Assembly: GCA_040403075.1 (NCBI GenBank)
Contig: JBBALJ010000008.1
Coordinates: forward strand, 1-64,000
DNA length: 64,000 bases
Direction of reading: 5' to 3'
Source of the DNA: RGVD01 sp040403075
Lineage (GTDB): Bacteria > Bacteroidota > Bacteroidia > UKL13-3
The position numbers were made by a program, and so were the translations under genes. Below are positions 44,238-54,800 of this stretch, in pieces (position 1 is the first letter of the stretch; every line of letters starts with the position of its first letter). The notes beneath the pieces were generated by a model. The model had not been told where the DNA came from. It ran no database searches and worked only from the letters and a program-made list of their open reading frames with translations.

Positions 44238-45065
44238 TTACTTTACATTTACTAATTCTACATCAAAAATGAGTGTAGCATTAGGAGGAATAACACCACC
44301 CGCTCCATTAGGTCCATAAGCTAATTCACTTGGTATGATTAATCTCATTTTATCTCCAACCTGCATCAATGCGATGCCTTCTTCCCAACCTTTGATGACC
44401 ATGCCTCTTCCAATTTGGAATTCAATTGGCTCGTCTCTTTCTATTGATGAATCAAATATTTTCCCATCCATTAAATAACCAGTATAATGAACAGATACAG
44501 TGTTTCCTAAAGCGGGTTTTACACCCGTTCCGCTCGCTACTTTAATAAATTTCAAGCCACTTTGCATTTTCACTGTGTCTTTACCAGCCACATCAAATGG
44601 TTTAGCAGCAGGGGGTGTTTTGGTATCAATCACTTCAATATCAAAATTTAAGATTGAATTAGCAGGAATACTTCCTACGGCTCTTTCACCATAGCCAATT
44701 GCAGGAGGAATAATCAATGTTGCCTTATCGCCTACATTTAACAATGCCAAGCCTTCGTCCCATCCTTTAATCACTTGGCCAGCTCCCACCTTGAATGAGA
44801 ATGGCTGGTTACGGTCTTTTGAACTGTCAAACTTAGTTCCGTTAGGTAAAGTACCGGTATAATGAACCGTTACTTTATCACCTTTTAACACTTGGGCACC
44901 TTTGCCTTTTTCGGTTATTTTATATTTTAAACCACTTTCGGTTGTATATTCAGTATTCAATTTTATTTTAACTTTTTTAGGTTTACTATTCGCCTTAGTT
45001 TTGGTTTGTGCAAATGTGCTTAGCGATAAAGCACAAATTACCATTGCTAAAAATATTTTTTTCAT
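44238..45065 (-). CDS. Periplasmic protein with two FKBP domains
   Basis: Peptidyl-prolyl cis-trans isomerase that helps protein folding outside the cytoplasm. From the ATG at 45065 it has 275 residues: a signal peptide ending LSTFAQ, then two FKBP domains (about 40-148 and 165-272). Each has the family pattern: VHYTGTLPNGTKFDSS with IKGWDEGLALLNVG, and VHYTGYLMDGKIFDSS with IKGWEEGIALMQVG. Both keep the aromatic and Asp residues of the active pocket. A TTG nine bases earlier overlaps the upstream gene and is not needed. It starts right after the stop of the other FKBP gene (TAA-T-ATG). Confidence 0.93.
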   Translation of the reverse strand: MKKIFLAMVICALSLSTFAQTKTKANSKPKKVKIKLNTEYTTESGLKYKITEKGKGAQVLKGDKVTVHYTGTLPNGTKFDSSKDRNQPFSFKVGAGQVIKGWDEGLALLNVGDKATLIIPPAIGYGERAVGSIPANSILNFDIEVIDTKTPPAAKPFDVAGKDTVKMQSGLKFIKVASGTGVKPALGNTVSVHYTGYLMDGKIFDSSIERDEPIEFQIGRGMVIKGWEEGIALMQVGDKMRLIIPSELAYGPNGAGGVIPPNATLIFDVELVNVK

Positions 45066-45066
45066 A

Positions 45067-45903
45067 TTACTCAACTTTTAATAATTCTACATCAAATATA
45101 AGTGAAGAAAAAGGTGGAATTGGTCCTGCACCTTGTGGTCCATAGGCTAAATTTGAAGGGATAATTAATTTAAATGATTCGCCTTCTTTCATCAATGCCA
45201 AACCTTCATCCCATCCTGGAATTACTTGCCCCATGCCTACAACAAAACTCAAGGTAGGGTTCTCCGGTTTGCTTTCGTCAAACACAGTTCCATCAAGAAG
45301 CATTCCTTTGTATTTAACGGTTACCTTACTGTTTTTTGCAGCTTGCTTACCAGTTGAAGATTTAACAACGACATAATTCAAACCACTTGCTGTTTTCATC
45401 ACACCAGTTAATGATTTTAAATAAGTTTCACAAGCAACAGAATCTTTTGTTCTTAACTCACCATTTTGCTCACTTATTTTCTTACGCATTTCTTCTTGGT
45501 TGTATACGTCCTCAACTTTAACTACGAATTTAATCATAGAACCTTCTTTGATTGCTGCTGGACGTGGTTGTCCAAAACTTTTCAAGAAAAGGGTATCAGC
45601 GCTAATTGAAAATTCAGCGCTATCGCCTTTGTGCAATACTTGAAGCACGGAACCTAAGGTAGGCTCATCACTAGGTATGTAATAAGGTTTGCTATTTTTG
45701 TATGAATCGAAAATTAACGAATCGTTGTAATCTAATTTACCTACCATGTGAAGCATTACTTGGTCGCCTTTAGTTACAGCACGTGCATCATCATTTGTAT
45801 TAATAATACGGTATTCAATACCTGATTCTGTTTTTTCAAATTTCTTGGTGCATGCTGAAAATACGATGGCAGCAAGAATGGTAATTGAAAGGATTTTTTT
45901 CAT
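45067..45903 (-). CDS. FKBP-type isomerase lipoprotein
   Basis: A 278-residue lipoprotein: lipobox VFSAC gives Cys18. It has a degenerate FKBP-like N-terminal half (about 25-135; GDQVMLHMVGKLDYND, VLQVLHKGDSAEFSI) and an intact C-terminal FKBP domain (about 165-278; VKYKGMLLDGTVFDES, VIPGWDEGLALMKEG, NLAYGPQGAGPIPP). Probably a surface or periplasmic folding factor, in an operon with the DHH phosphoesterase upstream and the two-domain FKBP downstream. Pairs of such genes are common in Bacteroidota. Confidence 0.92.
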   Translation of the reverse strand: MKKILSITILAAIVFSACTKKFEKTESGIEYRIINTNDDARAVTKGDQVMLHMVGKLDYNDSLIFDSYKNSKPYYIPSDEPTLGSVLQVLHKGDSAEFSISADTLFLKSFGQPRPAAIKEGSMIKFVVKVEDVYNQEEMRKKISEQNGELRTKDSVACETYLKSLTGVMKTASGLNYVVVKSSTGKQAAKNSKVTVKYKGMLLDGTVFDESKPENPTLSFVVGMGQVIPGWDEGLALMKEGESFKLIIPSNLAYGPQGAGPIPPFSSLIFDVELLKVE

Positions 45904-45920
45904 GATTTTATTTTTCTTTA

Positions 45921-46940
45921 TTAGGATAATAAGTTTGAATATTCGGTAATGGCATCTTTAAATTTTGCTTCTACCAATTCTAGTGGGTCTTTGCTTTCAC
46001 CTCCAGCTGCGCTAAAGTGTCCACCTCCATTGAAGAATCTACGAGCAAATTCATTTGCAGGGAAATCGCCTTTTGCTCTAAAACTCATTTTACGTGCCAC
46101 CGTTCTATCTACAATTAATACTGAAAGTCTTACTCCTTCAATAGATAAACCGTAGTTAACTAAACCTTCGCTGTCGCCAACCATAATTTGGTAGCGTTTA
46201 AGTTCATCAGCCGTTACGCAAATTAAGGCGGTATTATATTCTTTAATGAGTTGTAACTTTTCGTTTAAGCAGAAGCCAATAAATCGAGTTCTGTTTTCTG
46301 AATAATGGTCGTATATGGCTTCAAAAATGGTATTGCTTTGAGCCCCTTTTTCTAATAAATGTGCTGTAATTCTATGAGTGGTTGCAGTGGTTGAGCTATG
46401 TTTAAAACCCGCTGTATCAGTCATAATACCTGCGTATAAGCATGAGGCTACATCTTTATTTACAAGATGCGTAAAAGACAACTCCTCAGCAAACCAATAT
46501 ATCAATTCGCAGGTACTACTTGCTAAATTACTCCATAATCGATAGTCTTCAAAACCCTCTGGCTGCAAATGGTGGTCTATCATTACCTTTTTTGCACTCG
46601 ACAACCTAACTATTTCTCCAAAATCGTTTATTCTTTTTAAAGCATTAAAATCTAAGCAAAACACCAAATCTGCTTGGTTCACTATTTCTTGAGATTTTTT
46701 TTGGTTGTATTCAAAATTAATTACTTCACTTTCACCAGGCATCCATTTTAGAAAGTCACCATAGTCGGTTGGGGTAATCACAGTTACCTTAACACCAATC
46801 TGTTTTAATATTAAACATAAACCTAAAGAAGAGCCAAGCGCATCTGCATCTGGTTTATGGTGGGTGGTAATAACAACACTAGGCTTGTTTTCAGCCTCAA
46901 GTATTGGTTTTATGTTGATTATGTTGTTCAGAATAGAAAT
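45921..46940 (-). CDS. DHH phosphoesterase (NrnA-like), apparent non-AUG start
   Basis: Oligoribonuclease/pAp-phosphatase of the DHH family that clears short RNA and 3'-phosphoadenosine 5'-phosphate. A GTG start at 46781 would drop the essential first motif. The frame is open upstream and encodes ITTHHKPDADALGSSLGL, the family signature with metal-binding His and Asp, but contains no ATG, GTG or TTG before a stop codon. An ATT at 46940 (or 46934) gives about 339 residues, the family length. Later motifs are FCLDFN, MIDHHLQP with DHH, GIMTDTAGFKHSS and the DHHA1 segment FNGGGHFSAAGG. It is followed by two FKBP genes. Confidence 0.82.
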   Translation of the reverse strand: MSILNNIINIKPILEAENKPSVVITTHHKPDADALGSSLGLCLILKQIGVKVTVITPTDYGDFLKWMPGESEVINFEYNQKKSQEIVNQADLVFCLDFNALKRINDFGEIVRLSSAKKVMIDHHLQPEGFEDYRLWSNLASSTCELIYWFAEELSFTHLVNKDVASCLYAGIMTDTAGFKHSSTTATTHRITAHLLEKGAQSNTIFEAIYDHYSENRTRFIGFCLNEKLQLIKEYNTALICVTADELKRYQIMVGDSEGLVNYGLSIEGVRLSVLIVDRTVARKMSFRAKGDFPANEFARRFFNGGGHFSAAGGESKDPLELVEAKFKDAITEYSNLLS

Positions 46941-46951
46941 TTTATCGGCCG

Positions 46952-46982
46952 CAAATGTCGTTAAATAGCATTCAAAAGCAAA
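46952..46982 (-). promoter_or_regulatory. Promoter of the NrnA-like gene
   Basis: On the minus strand TTTG (46982-46979), 19 nt spacer, then GACATTTG (46959-46952): exact spacing of the Bacteroidota -33/-7 promoter with one mismatch. Transcription would begin near 46945, just before the ATT codons at 46940 and 46934. Confidence 0.5.
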
Positions 46983-47066
46983 TATTTAATATGACTTGAC
47001 ATAATAATATTACAAATTAGATTTTTTGACTGCGTGTAAATTTATTTTTCTCCTTAATTTGCGTCT

Positions 47067-47987
47067 ATGAGACAATTTTTGACTTTGATATTTGGAGTTT
47101 TTTTTTGCATTCAGATACAAGCCCAAAGGGATGATAGTTTATACCTAAAAGCCAGATTGGCTTATGATAATGGAAACTTTACCGAATGTGTTAGTCTTTG
47201 TAATCAAGGGTTTCAAGCACACAATGCTAACAACGTATATTATTATCACCTTCGAGGTAGAGCCTATTTTAAATTAGATCAACATAATCAGTGTCTTAAA
47301 GATTTTGGCCAAGCTATTCAGTTGAATGATACTATGTCAAGTCTTTATAACGATAGGGGAATGGTTTATTTGCTCTTATTGGATTATAAGTTGGCCAAGA
47401 AAGACTTTGAAAAGGCGGTAAATTTATATGAGAAGAACGCTGAGTACTATTTTAATCTTGCTTATGTCTGCACCAAAATGATAAAAATGGATAATGCTAT
47501 CTTTTATTATAACAAGTCATTAGAACTTGGTCCATCTAATTATGATGCATTCGTGAACAGGGCTTATGTCCATTGTGTGCAGCAACATTTTAAATTGGCC
47601 ATCCAAGATTATGATTCTGCTTTGAAACTGCAACCTCGTTCGGCTGATTTGTATTTGCAAAGGGGAATGGCATTGATATCTATTAAAAAGTACAAAGACG
47701 CTATTTCAATGTTTAATAGGGCTATTAAGTTTAAGCCAGGCTATTATCATGCCTATTATAGCCGAGGAAGAGCAAGACTTGAAATGAAAGATTTCAAAAC
47801 GGCCATCTTAGATTTTGACACTGCAGTTTCTATTAAGCCTGATTTTGAAATTGCTTATTTCACGAGAGGAATAGCCAAATTAGAATTGAATAGCCTAATA
47901 AGAGATGCTGCTTGTGCCGATTTAAGAAAGGCGGCAAGATTGGGCTATGGCGAGGCTTATAACTATATTAAAAAATACTGTGAGTAG
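47067..47987 (+). CDS. Secreted TPR-repeat protein
   Basis: A 306-residue exported protein with a signal peptide ending QIQAQ and then about seven tetratricopeptide repeats covering nearly the whole chain (for example AEYYFNLAYVCTKMIKMDNA, ADLYLQRGMALISIKKYKDA and YHAYYSRGRARLEMKDFKTA). TPR solenoids bind other proteins. The Bacteroidota habit of placing secreted TPR proteins with envelope genes fits, but no partner is indicated. It is a single gene, divergent from the NrnA-like gene; TTAATTTG 5 nt before the ATG may be its -7 element. Confidence 0.85.
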   Translation: MRQFLTLIFGVFFCIQIQAQRDDSLYLKARLAYDNGNFTECVSLCNQGFQAHNANNVYYYHLRGRAYFKLDQHNQCLKDFGQAIQLNDTMSSLYNDRGMVYLLLLDYKLAKKDFEKAVNLYEKNAEYYFNLAYVCTKMIKMDNAIFYYNKSLELGPSNYDAFVNRAYVHCVQQHFKLAIQDYDSALKLQPRSADLYLQRGMALISIKKYKDAISMFNRAIKFKPGYYHAYYSRGRARLEMKDFKTAILDFDTAVSIKPDFEIAYFTRGIAKLELNSLIRDAACADLRKAARLGYGEAYNYIKKYCE

Positions 47988-48106
47988 CCATCATTTAATT
48001 AGTATAGTTATTGATTAAGTAAAAATCCTAAGTATTATTTTGAGCTCAGCATTTTAATAATGATGCATAGCTTTATTACTTGTTCATTCTAAATTGATCA
48101 AAAAAA

Positions 48107-48134
48107 GAAAGGCCATCTTTTCAGATAGCCTTTC
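48107..48134 (-). terminator. Terminator of gldJ
   Basis: GAAAGGCcATC (48107-48117) pairs with GATaGCCTTTC (48124-48134). On the minus strand a TTTTTTT run follows, 18 nt after the gldJ stop. Confidence 0.8.
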
Positions 48135-48151
48135 AAATATTTTGAGTTTGA

Positions 48152-49603
48152 TTATTTTCTTCCTTTTTTAACTTGGTCACCTACCCTGTCCATCACACAA
48201 CGGAAACCAATGGTGGCAGTTGCTTGTTCTTGGTCTAAGTATCTGCGAGTTCCTGGTGATAACCAGTATGCTCTATCGTGCCATGAACCACCTTTATATA
48301 CGCGAGCTGCATTATCAATCAAAGAGGTTACGCTATACTCATATTTTTGCTCTAAATCTGGGTATTCCAATTCGTCTTTGTAGCCAATATTATTTGCTTT
48401 TTTATAGTTACGTCTTTTGGCGTTTTCTTCTTCCGTAACGTCTTTGTAAATAATACGACCTAAACTGTCTTTTTCAGTAATATATCCATCGGCATCTTTC
48501 ACTTGTGTTTTGTATTCATTACCACGATAAGGATTTAAATCATTCATATCTTCTAAAGATAATGGACGATAAATATCACTAACCCATTCGCTAACATTCC
48601 CAGACATGTGGTATAAACCAAAATCGTTTGGCAAATAACCTTTGCTTTTTACTATACATGTGTATAGTGAAGCATCATTTAAGTTTCCAGCAATACCAGC
48701 CTGGTCACCACGTCCGCGAGTATAGTTAGCATACATACGTCCACGCGTTTTTTCAGTATCACTTCTTCTAAGTGTTAAACCACTCCAAGGATAGATTCTA
48801 CGATTATCAACGTTTTCATTATATGAAGCAGTCTTGAATCCGCTAGATGCATATTCCCATTCAGCTTCAGTTGGAAGGCGGTAGTTTGGCAATAAAATAC
48901 CATCTTCCATGCGCACACCACGTTTTTTATTACCTGTTGGAGAGTAATCTTTTAATAATTTTTTGTCAATTGGTTTATATAAACCTAATAAATAAGCCTC
49001 AGTATTGAAGTTATTATCAGCCACAGCACCTTGAATATCTAATTTCATGATGCCTTCACGAACAAGAATCATCTCGTTAACACGGTCGGTTCTCCATTTG
49101 CAATACTCTGCAGCTTGCAACCAATTTACACCCACAACTGGGTATTCGCGATAGGCTGGGTGACGCAAATAATACAAAACATATGGTTCGTTGTATGAAA
49201 GCTTATTTCTCCAAACCAAAGTATCGGGTAAAGCTTTATAGTAAACAACAGGATTGTCGCCACCATACACTCGGTTCAACCAATGTAAATATTCAAGGTA
49301 GTCTAAGTTAGTTACCTCAGTTTCGTCCATATAGAAACTGCTAACAGACACACGTCTTTTCATATTATTGCGGTCGAAGGTAAGGTCTTGTTCAGTTGCA
49401 CCCATAACAAAGGTACCACCTTGCACGTACACTAAACCCGGACCTGTTTCTTGTTCTTTGAATTTATGCTTTTCAAAGCCACCCCATTTTGGGTCGTTGT
49501 ATTTCCAACCCGAAGTCTTTGATTTGTTGTTGCTACATGATGTTGAATACATCATAGCAGAAACGGCAAATCCATACATAAATAGTTTCGATAAAACTCT
49601 CAT
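48152..49603 (-). CDS. gldJ: Gliding motility/type IX secretion lipoprotein GldJ
   Basis: A 483-residue outer-membrane lipoprotein (lipobox YSTSC, Cys23) of the formylglycine-generating-enzyme/sulfatase-modifying fold. It forms part of the type IX secretion and gliding apparatus. Characteristic stretches are GPGLVYVQGGTFVMG near 53, SSFYMDETEVTNLDYLEYL near 87, DTLVWRNKLSYNEP, LRHPAYREYPVVGVNWLQA and YRLPTEAEWEYA, ending GFRCVMDRVG. The DTLVWRN and YNEP segments favour GldJ over the paralogue GldK. It lies 67 nt after two PorP/SprF genes on the same strand. It lacks the catalytic Cys pair of true formylglycine enzymes, as usual for Gld members. Confidence 0.88.
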   Translation of the reverse strand: MRVLSKLFMYGFAVSAMMYSTSCSNNKSKTSGWKYNDPKWGGFEKHKFKEQETGPGLVYVQGGTFVMGATEQDLTFDRNNMKRRVSVSSFYMDETEVTNLDYLEYLHWLNRVYGGDNPVVYYKALPDTLVWRNKLSYNEPYVLYYLRHPAYREYPVVGVNWLQAAEYCKWRTDRVNEMILVREGIMKLDIQGAVADNNFNTEAYLLGLYKPIDKKLLKDYSPTGNKKRGVRMEDGILLPNYRLPTEAEWEYASSGFKTASYNENVDNRRIYPWSGLTLRRSDTEKTRGRMYANYTRGRGDQAGIAGNLNDASLYTCIVKSKGYLPNDFGLYHMSGNVSEWVSDIYRPLSLEDMNDLNPYRGNEYKTQVKDADGYITEKDSLGRIIYKDVTEEENAKRRNYKKANNIGYKDELEYPDLEQKYEYSVTSLIDNAARVYKGGSWHDRAYWLSPGTRRYLDQEQATATIGFRCVMDRVGDQVKKGRK

Positions 49604-49670
49604 CGTTAAAAAATTAGTTTTTTACAATTTTCAAATAAACGAAATTCTTTTCACAATATTTCAACTGAAC

Positions 49671-50678
49671 TTAAAATTCTGGACATTTTATTGGTTTTCC
49701 AAATCGATTCATGTTGTGACGCACCTTGGTTTTTATTTCAAAACCAATGGATAACTCGTGCGATCCACCAGTAGCTGTGCGTGCATCGGATACAGTGAAA
49801 TCGTAGGAATAACCTAATCTGAAGGAGGGTAAACGGAGACCAATAAGGAAAATTAATGCATCCGTATTTCGTGAGGTTTGTCTAAACCAACCCCCAACTG
49901 TTATGTTTTGACGTTTTAAGTAAAAACCTAAATTCATCTGATAAAAATTTCGTTGCTGCATAAAAAGTACGTTGGGAGAGACGAAAACTCTGTTTGCTTC
50001 ATTTCTTGATCTTACTAAATCAATATTTATTCCTGCATGCACTGTATATCTTCTGGGCAGTCTTAGTTCGGCAGCATCTCCATTTGGATTGAAGAAAGAT
50101 TGGTTGGGCTCCAGCAGATTATGTACAGCCACACCACCATAAAAATTGGCATTGTAGGCCATGATGCCAGTACCAAAGTTCATAAAACTTTTGGTTTCAT
50201 TTCTATTGGGTTCATTAGTTGACAATACTGCACCCCTTATATCGTCAATCATATCAGGGAAAACAAGACGATTAAAGTCATATCCTCTCTGAATATATGA
50301 ACCTTGAATGGCAGCATTTACTGCCCATTCCCTATTAATGTTTAAATTGTAACTATAGATACCACTAAATGAAATACTTGTCAATTGCCCATCACCAGCT
50401 CTATCTGCCAAGGCCATCACTCCTATGCCTCCGTGAAGAGGTCTGATATAAGCATCAATAGCTGCAACAGAGGTTAGAAAGTTATTATTTAATGACGAAT
50501 ATTGATTTCGACCACTGGCAGTGAAGCGAATTTTTTTTGTAGAGCCTACAAAAGCTGGATTTGTGTATACCGGTGCAGCATAAAACTGAGATAATTGAGG
50601 GTCTTGTGCACTTGCAGTTAAGCAATTTGCTAGGGTAACAACAGCTAATATAACTATTTTATTTATGCGTGAAAGCAT
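49671..50678 (-). CDS. PorP/SprF-family type IX secretion membrane protein (second copy)
   Basis: A 335-residue outer-membrane protein with a signal peptide ending LTASAQ and the family start DPQLSQFYAAPVYTNPAFVGS. The rest is a beta barrel, ending with the conserved short CPEF tail after RFGKPIK. PorP/SprF proteins help attach or export partner proteins (SprB-type adhesins) through the type IX system and often anchor to PorE-like peptidoglycan binders. It starts 10 nt after the first copy and shares the same domain plan. Confidence 0.9.
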   Translation of the reverse strand: MLSRINKIVILAVVTLANCLTASAQDPQLSQFYAAPVYTNPAFVGSTKKIRFTASGRNQYSSLNNNFLTSVAAIDAYIRPLHGGIGVMALADRAGDGQLTSISFSGIYSYNLNINREWAVNAAIQGSYIQRGYDFNRLVFPDMIDDIRGAVLSTNEPNRNETKSFMNFGTGIMAYNANFYGGVAVHNLLEPNQSFFNPNGDAAELRLPRRYTVHAGINIDLVRSRNEANRVFVSPNVLFMQQRNFYQMNLGFYLKRQNITVGGWFRQTSRNTDALIFLIGLRLPSFRLGYSYDFTVSDARTATGGSHELSIGFEIKTKVRHNMNRFGKPIKCPEF

Positions 50679-50688
50679 AAGCCGAAAA

Positions 50689-51714
50689 TTAAAAATCAGG
50701 ACATCTAACTGGTCTAACTACTTTTTTGTATTTGCGTTTTTTCAACTCAAAAGCAAGCGAAACTTCATGGGAGCTTGGCGCGCCTGGGTTAGCCTGAGAC
50801 ATGGTGGCATCATAGCTATAGCCAATTTTTACTTTTGGTGTTCTTAATCCTAAAACCACAATAAATGACTCTGGATTTCTAGCCCCACGTGAAATTTGAC
50901 GATAATAAAATCCCCCAACTAATTGACCTCTACTCAAATAGCAACCCAAATTAACTTGAGAAGAAAATCCTTGTTGCATATATATAACGTTTGGATATAA
51001 ATTAGTAACTCTGCTTTGATTTCTACTTTCAATAATGGGTATTACCATGCCTGCATGTCCAGTATATCTGCGTTCTTGTTTAATATAACCACTCTTAACG
51101 CCCATAAGTGATTGAGATGGTTCAGTTAGATTATGTGCGGCCAATCCTGCATAAAAATACTTCGAATAAATAATCATACCTGCAGAAAAATTTGGGTATG
51201 CTACTGTTGGGTTAGAATTGGCTAATGGTTCTTTAGAATCGCGAACAATACCATTTTGAACTTCGAATTGATCATACCAATTCAAAGCACTCATATCAAT
51301 AGATTTTTGAACAAATCCTGCTTGAATGGCAGCCTGAATGGTAATATACTTCGTTATTGGAATTTGATAGGCATAAATGGCATTAGCGGTTATGGTTCTA
51401 AGTTTACCAACACCTTGCTCATCGTAACTTGCCATGGCGCCAAATCCACCATTAATAGCATCGTAATGCTCGTCAAATGAAACCGATCCAGTTCTAAAAG
51501 TACCAGCAATACTTGGCCATTGGTTACGAACATTGGCCACAATTCGGCCTACAGTTGAACTACCGGCAAAGGCTGGGTTGGTATAAATAGGATTCGCATA
51601 AAATTGCGAGAACTGTGGGTCTTGAGCAAAAACGTTTGTGCATACACAAAGACATAGCGCAAAAGGCAACATTATTTTGCCTAAAAACTGTTTAAATGCA
51701 CTATGTACCCTCAT
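50689..51714 (-). CDS. PorP/SprF-family type IX secretion membrane protein (first copy)
   Basis: From the ATG at 51714 the protein has 341 residues: signal peptide ending CTNVFAQ, family start DPQFSQFYANPIYTNPAFAGS, barrel, and C-terminal VVRPVRCPDF. A TTG 42 nt earlier (51756) would lengthen it with a hydrophilic stretch before the signal peptide and is rejected. The two copies share layout (IESRNQ against VRSRNEA, YPNVIYMQQGF against SPNVLFMQQRN), so they arose by duplication. Divergent from porU, 149 nt between starts. Confidence 0.9.
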   Translation of the reverse strand: MRVHSAFKQFLGKIMLPFALCLCVCTNVFAQDPQFSQFYANPIYTNPAFAGSSTVGRIVANVRNQWPSIAGTFRTGSVSFDEHYDAINGGFGAMASYDEQGVGKLRTITANAIYAYQIPITKYITIQAAIQAGFVQKSIDMSALNWYDQFEVQNGIVRDSKEPLANSNPTVAYPNFSAGMIIYSKYFYAGLAAHNLTEPSQSLMGVKSGYIKQERRYTGHAGMVIPIIESRNQSRVTNLYPNVIYMQQGFSSQVNLGCYLSRGQLVGGFYYRQISRGARNPESFIVVLGLRTPKVKIGYSYDATMSQANPGAPSSHEVSLAFELKKRKYKKVVRPVRCPDF

Positions 51715-51863
51715 TTTTTCCTGTTGCGATGCTTTACTTTTTACTTCGTTATTCAAAAAAATTATTCAAAAGGTTTATTTATAAACACAGCAATTTTTTT
51801 CCTTTACTTATCGTTATTTGCAAACCTAATGAAGTTTCAATTATAAATAAAAACATATTTTAT

Positions 51864-54800
51864 ATGCAATTTTTAATAGAAAATACCTTGAAAGAAGCAA
51901 AAAAAATCACTCAAGTGCTGATTTTCATGGCAGTTTGTATTTGCAATTTACATGCGCAAAATGAACAAAAATTTGAGTTTAAACGAAATTTTGTTTGGAA
52001 TGAGTATAAAAACTATCAAGTTGGAGAGGTTTTTTTTAAGCAATTTCTAAAGTTAAAAGATTTCGATAACTCACCACAATTTCAAAATTTGCCTCTCTTT
52101 AAAGAAGTTTTTAATACCAAAGGAAATGAAATTGTTTCGGTTAGTTTGCAAGATGAGGTATACAGCCAATTGGATTTGATTGAAAGCAAATGGGCTGAAA
52201 TTCTTAAAGGTAATGCAATTGTTAACTCACAAATGGCTTATGAAAAAGGAATTCCTAAATCTGTAATTAGCATTTTACCAATCCGACTTTCAGGTAATAA
52301 ATTAGAGTTGTTGCAATCGGCCACTATTGTGATAAGAACGAGGAAAAATTCAAATTTGCTATTAAAAAAGAAAGCAAGCTATGCAGCCAATTCTGTTTTA
52401 TCCACCGGAGATTGGTTCAAAATCGGTGTTGTTAATTCAGGCATTCAAAAAATTGATTATAATTTTTTAAAGCAATTGGGAATGAATCTAGATGGATTGA
52501 ACCCCAAGAAAATAAGATTGTATGGAAATGGTGCTGGTATGCTACCACAGTTGAATAGTGCATTTAGATACGATGATTTGGAGGAGAATAATATTTGGAT
52601 CAATGGAGAGTCTGACGGTAAGTTCAATGCAGGTGATTATATTTTATTTTATGGCAAATCGCAAAAAGACAATTGGGTTTATGATGCAAGTGCTAATCAA
52701 TACTTCAGACAAAAGAATATTTATAGTGACACCACTTACTATTTTATTACAGTTTCGAGTTTGAATGGCGCAAGAATAAGTACCAATCCGTCATCTATAA
52801 ACTATGATACTACCATTACTAATTATGATTTTCTAGCTTATGTTAGCGATGAAACTAAAAATTTGGTTAAGTCAGGCCGAAATTGGGTAGGGAAAGAATT
52901 TGATAGAGAAACCACCCAACAAGGTATGAGTGTGAATGTACCTTTTATAGTTCCAAACTCAGAGGTCAAAATTAGGTCATCCATAGTTACACGTTCATTT
53001 GTGCCAAGTCAGTTCAAAATAAGTGTGGACGGAAATATTGTTTTGACACATACTGATGGTTCTGTTCCATCTAGTTATGAATATTATGCCAATAGCCCCA
53101 ATACGCAAACGGCTACTTTTAAAACAAGTAATACCAATATTTCATTGATATACGATTACAACAAACCTGACCCTAGTTCCATTGCATGGATTAATTTTAT
53201 TGAATTATGTGCCTCTAATAACTTGGTGTATTCAGGTGGAAGTTTGATCTTTAGTAACAGTAAGTCAATTAAACCATCTAGGTTTGTAAGATACAGTATC
53301 ACTGCTGGACAACGACTAAGGTTATGGGATGTTAGCAATCAAATCAAACCTAGCGAAATTGTAGGTGCTTTTGATGCTGATAATGGTGTTTATAATTTCA
53401 CCACAAACTCAGACTCATTGAAAACCTTTGTGGCCTTTGATGGAAATAACTTTAATGTACCAATTGCCGTTGGAAAAATTAACAATCAAAATTTGCATGG
53501 AATGGCTGCTACTGATAATATCATCATTACTCACCCCTCTTTTATAAGTGAAGCCAATAGATTGGCTGACTTTCATAGGAAAAAGCAGGGTTTAAAAGTA
53601 TCAGTGGTGAATATTCAAGATATTTATAATGAATTTGGCTCTGGAGCTCAAGATTTATCAGCCATTAGAGATTATTTGCGAATGATGCATACTAAATTCT
53701 CTGTAAGTGAAAGGCCTAAATTTGTCACTTTATTTGGACGTGCTTCTTATGATTTCAAATATCGAATTGCTGAAAACACAAACTTTATACCTACTTACGA
53801 AAGTGATTACTCCTATGATTTTACCAATAGCTATAATAGTGATGACTTTATTGCTTTGCTAGATGATAACGAAGGAACTTGGGATAGCCAAAATGATGCT
53901 GATGAATTGTTAGACATGGGGGTTGGTAGGCTACCAGTAAAAAATATTGATGAAGCCAAAACCTTAGTTGATAAAATTATACACTATGAGGCAACAGCAA
54001 GTAAAGGCGATTGGCAAAATAAATTGGTATTTGTAGGAGATGATGAGGATGATAATTTGCATCTCAATCAAGCAAATTTGATGGCAAATAATATTATTAA
54101 TAAGTATCATGAATACAATGTACAGAAAATATTTGTAGACGCTTATCCAGAAGTGACGGGTGCTGGAGGTAAAAGAAATATGGAAGCACAATCAGCCTTA
54201 GTTAGATCGGTTCAAAAAGGTTGCTTAGTATTTAACTATACAGGACATGGTGGGGAAGTAGGATTAAGTAAAAAACGTATTTTAAATACAGATGATATTA
54301 ACTCTTGGACCAATTATGATGCCTTGCCATTATTTATGACTGCTACATGTGAGTTCAGTCGTTTTGATGACCCGTCTAGAAATGCTGCAGGTGAGATGAC
54401 TTTATTGAACCCAAATGGAGGTGGCATAGCCTTGTTTACTACAGTTAGATTGGTTTATATTAGCGAAAACAATGCCTTAAGTAATTCATTTTACAATAAT
54501 CTTGGGATAGATTCTATATCTCAGTTATCTCCTCAGTATTTTGGTGATATCATGCGTAGAACGAAAAACGGCTATCTATCAAAAAATACAAGAAATTTCA
54601 CCTTACTCGGAGATCCTGCATTGCCACTTGCTTTTCCACGTTATTTTGTAAAAACGGATTCAATCAATGGAAAATCAATTACCATTTTTGCCGATACCGT
54701 TAAAGCTTTGTCTAAAGTGACTATATCGGGCCGAGTAACCAATGAAAGTGGAAATGTGATGAATGATTTTAATGGTTTTGTGTACCCAACTGTTTTTGAT

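Noticed and set aside
46779..46781. GTG as start of the NrnA-like gene
   Set aside because: It would remove the metal-binding DHH-family motif I encoded just upstream in the same open frame.
51696..51863. N-terminal extension of PorU by 56 residues
   Set aside because: It would place a basic, non-signal sequence before the true signal peptide and overlap the divergent PorP/SprF gene.
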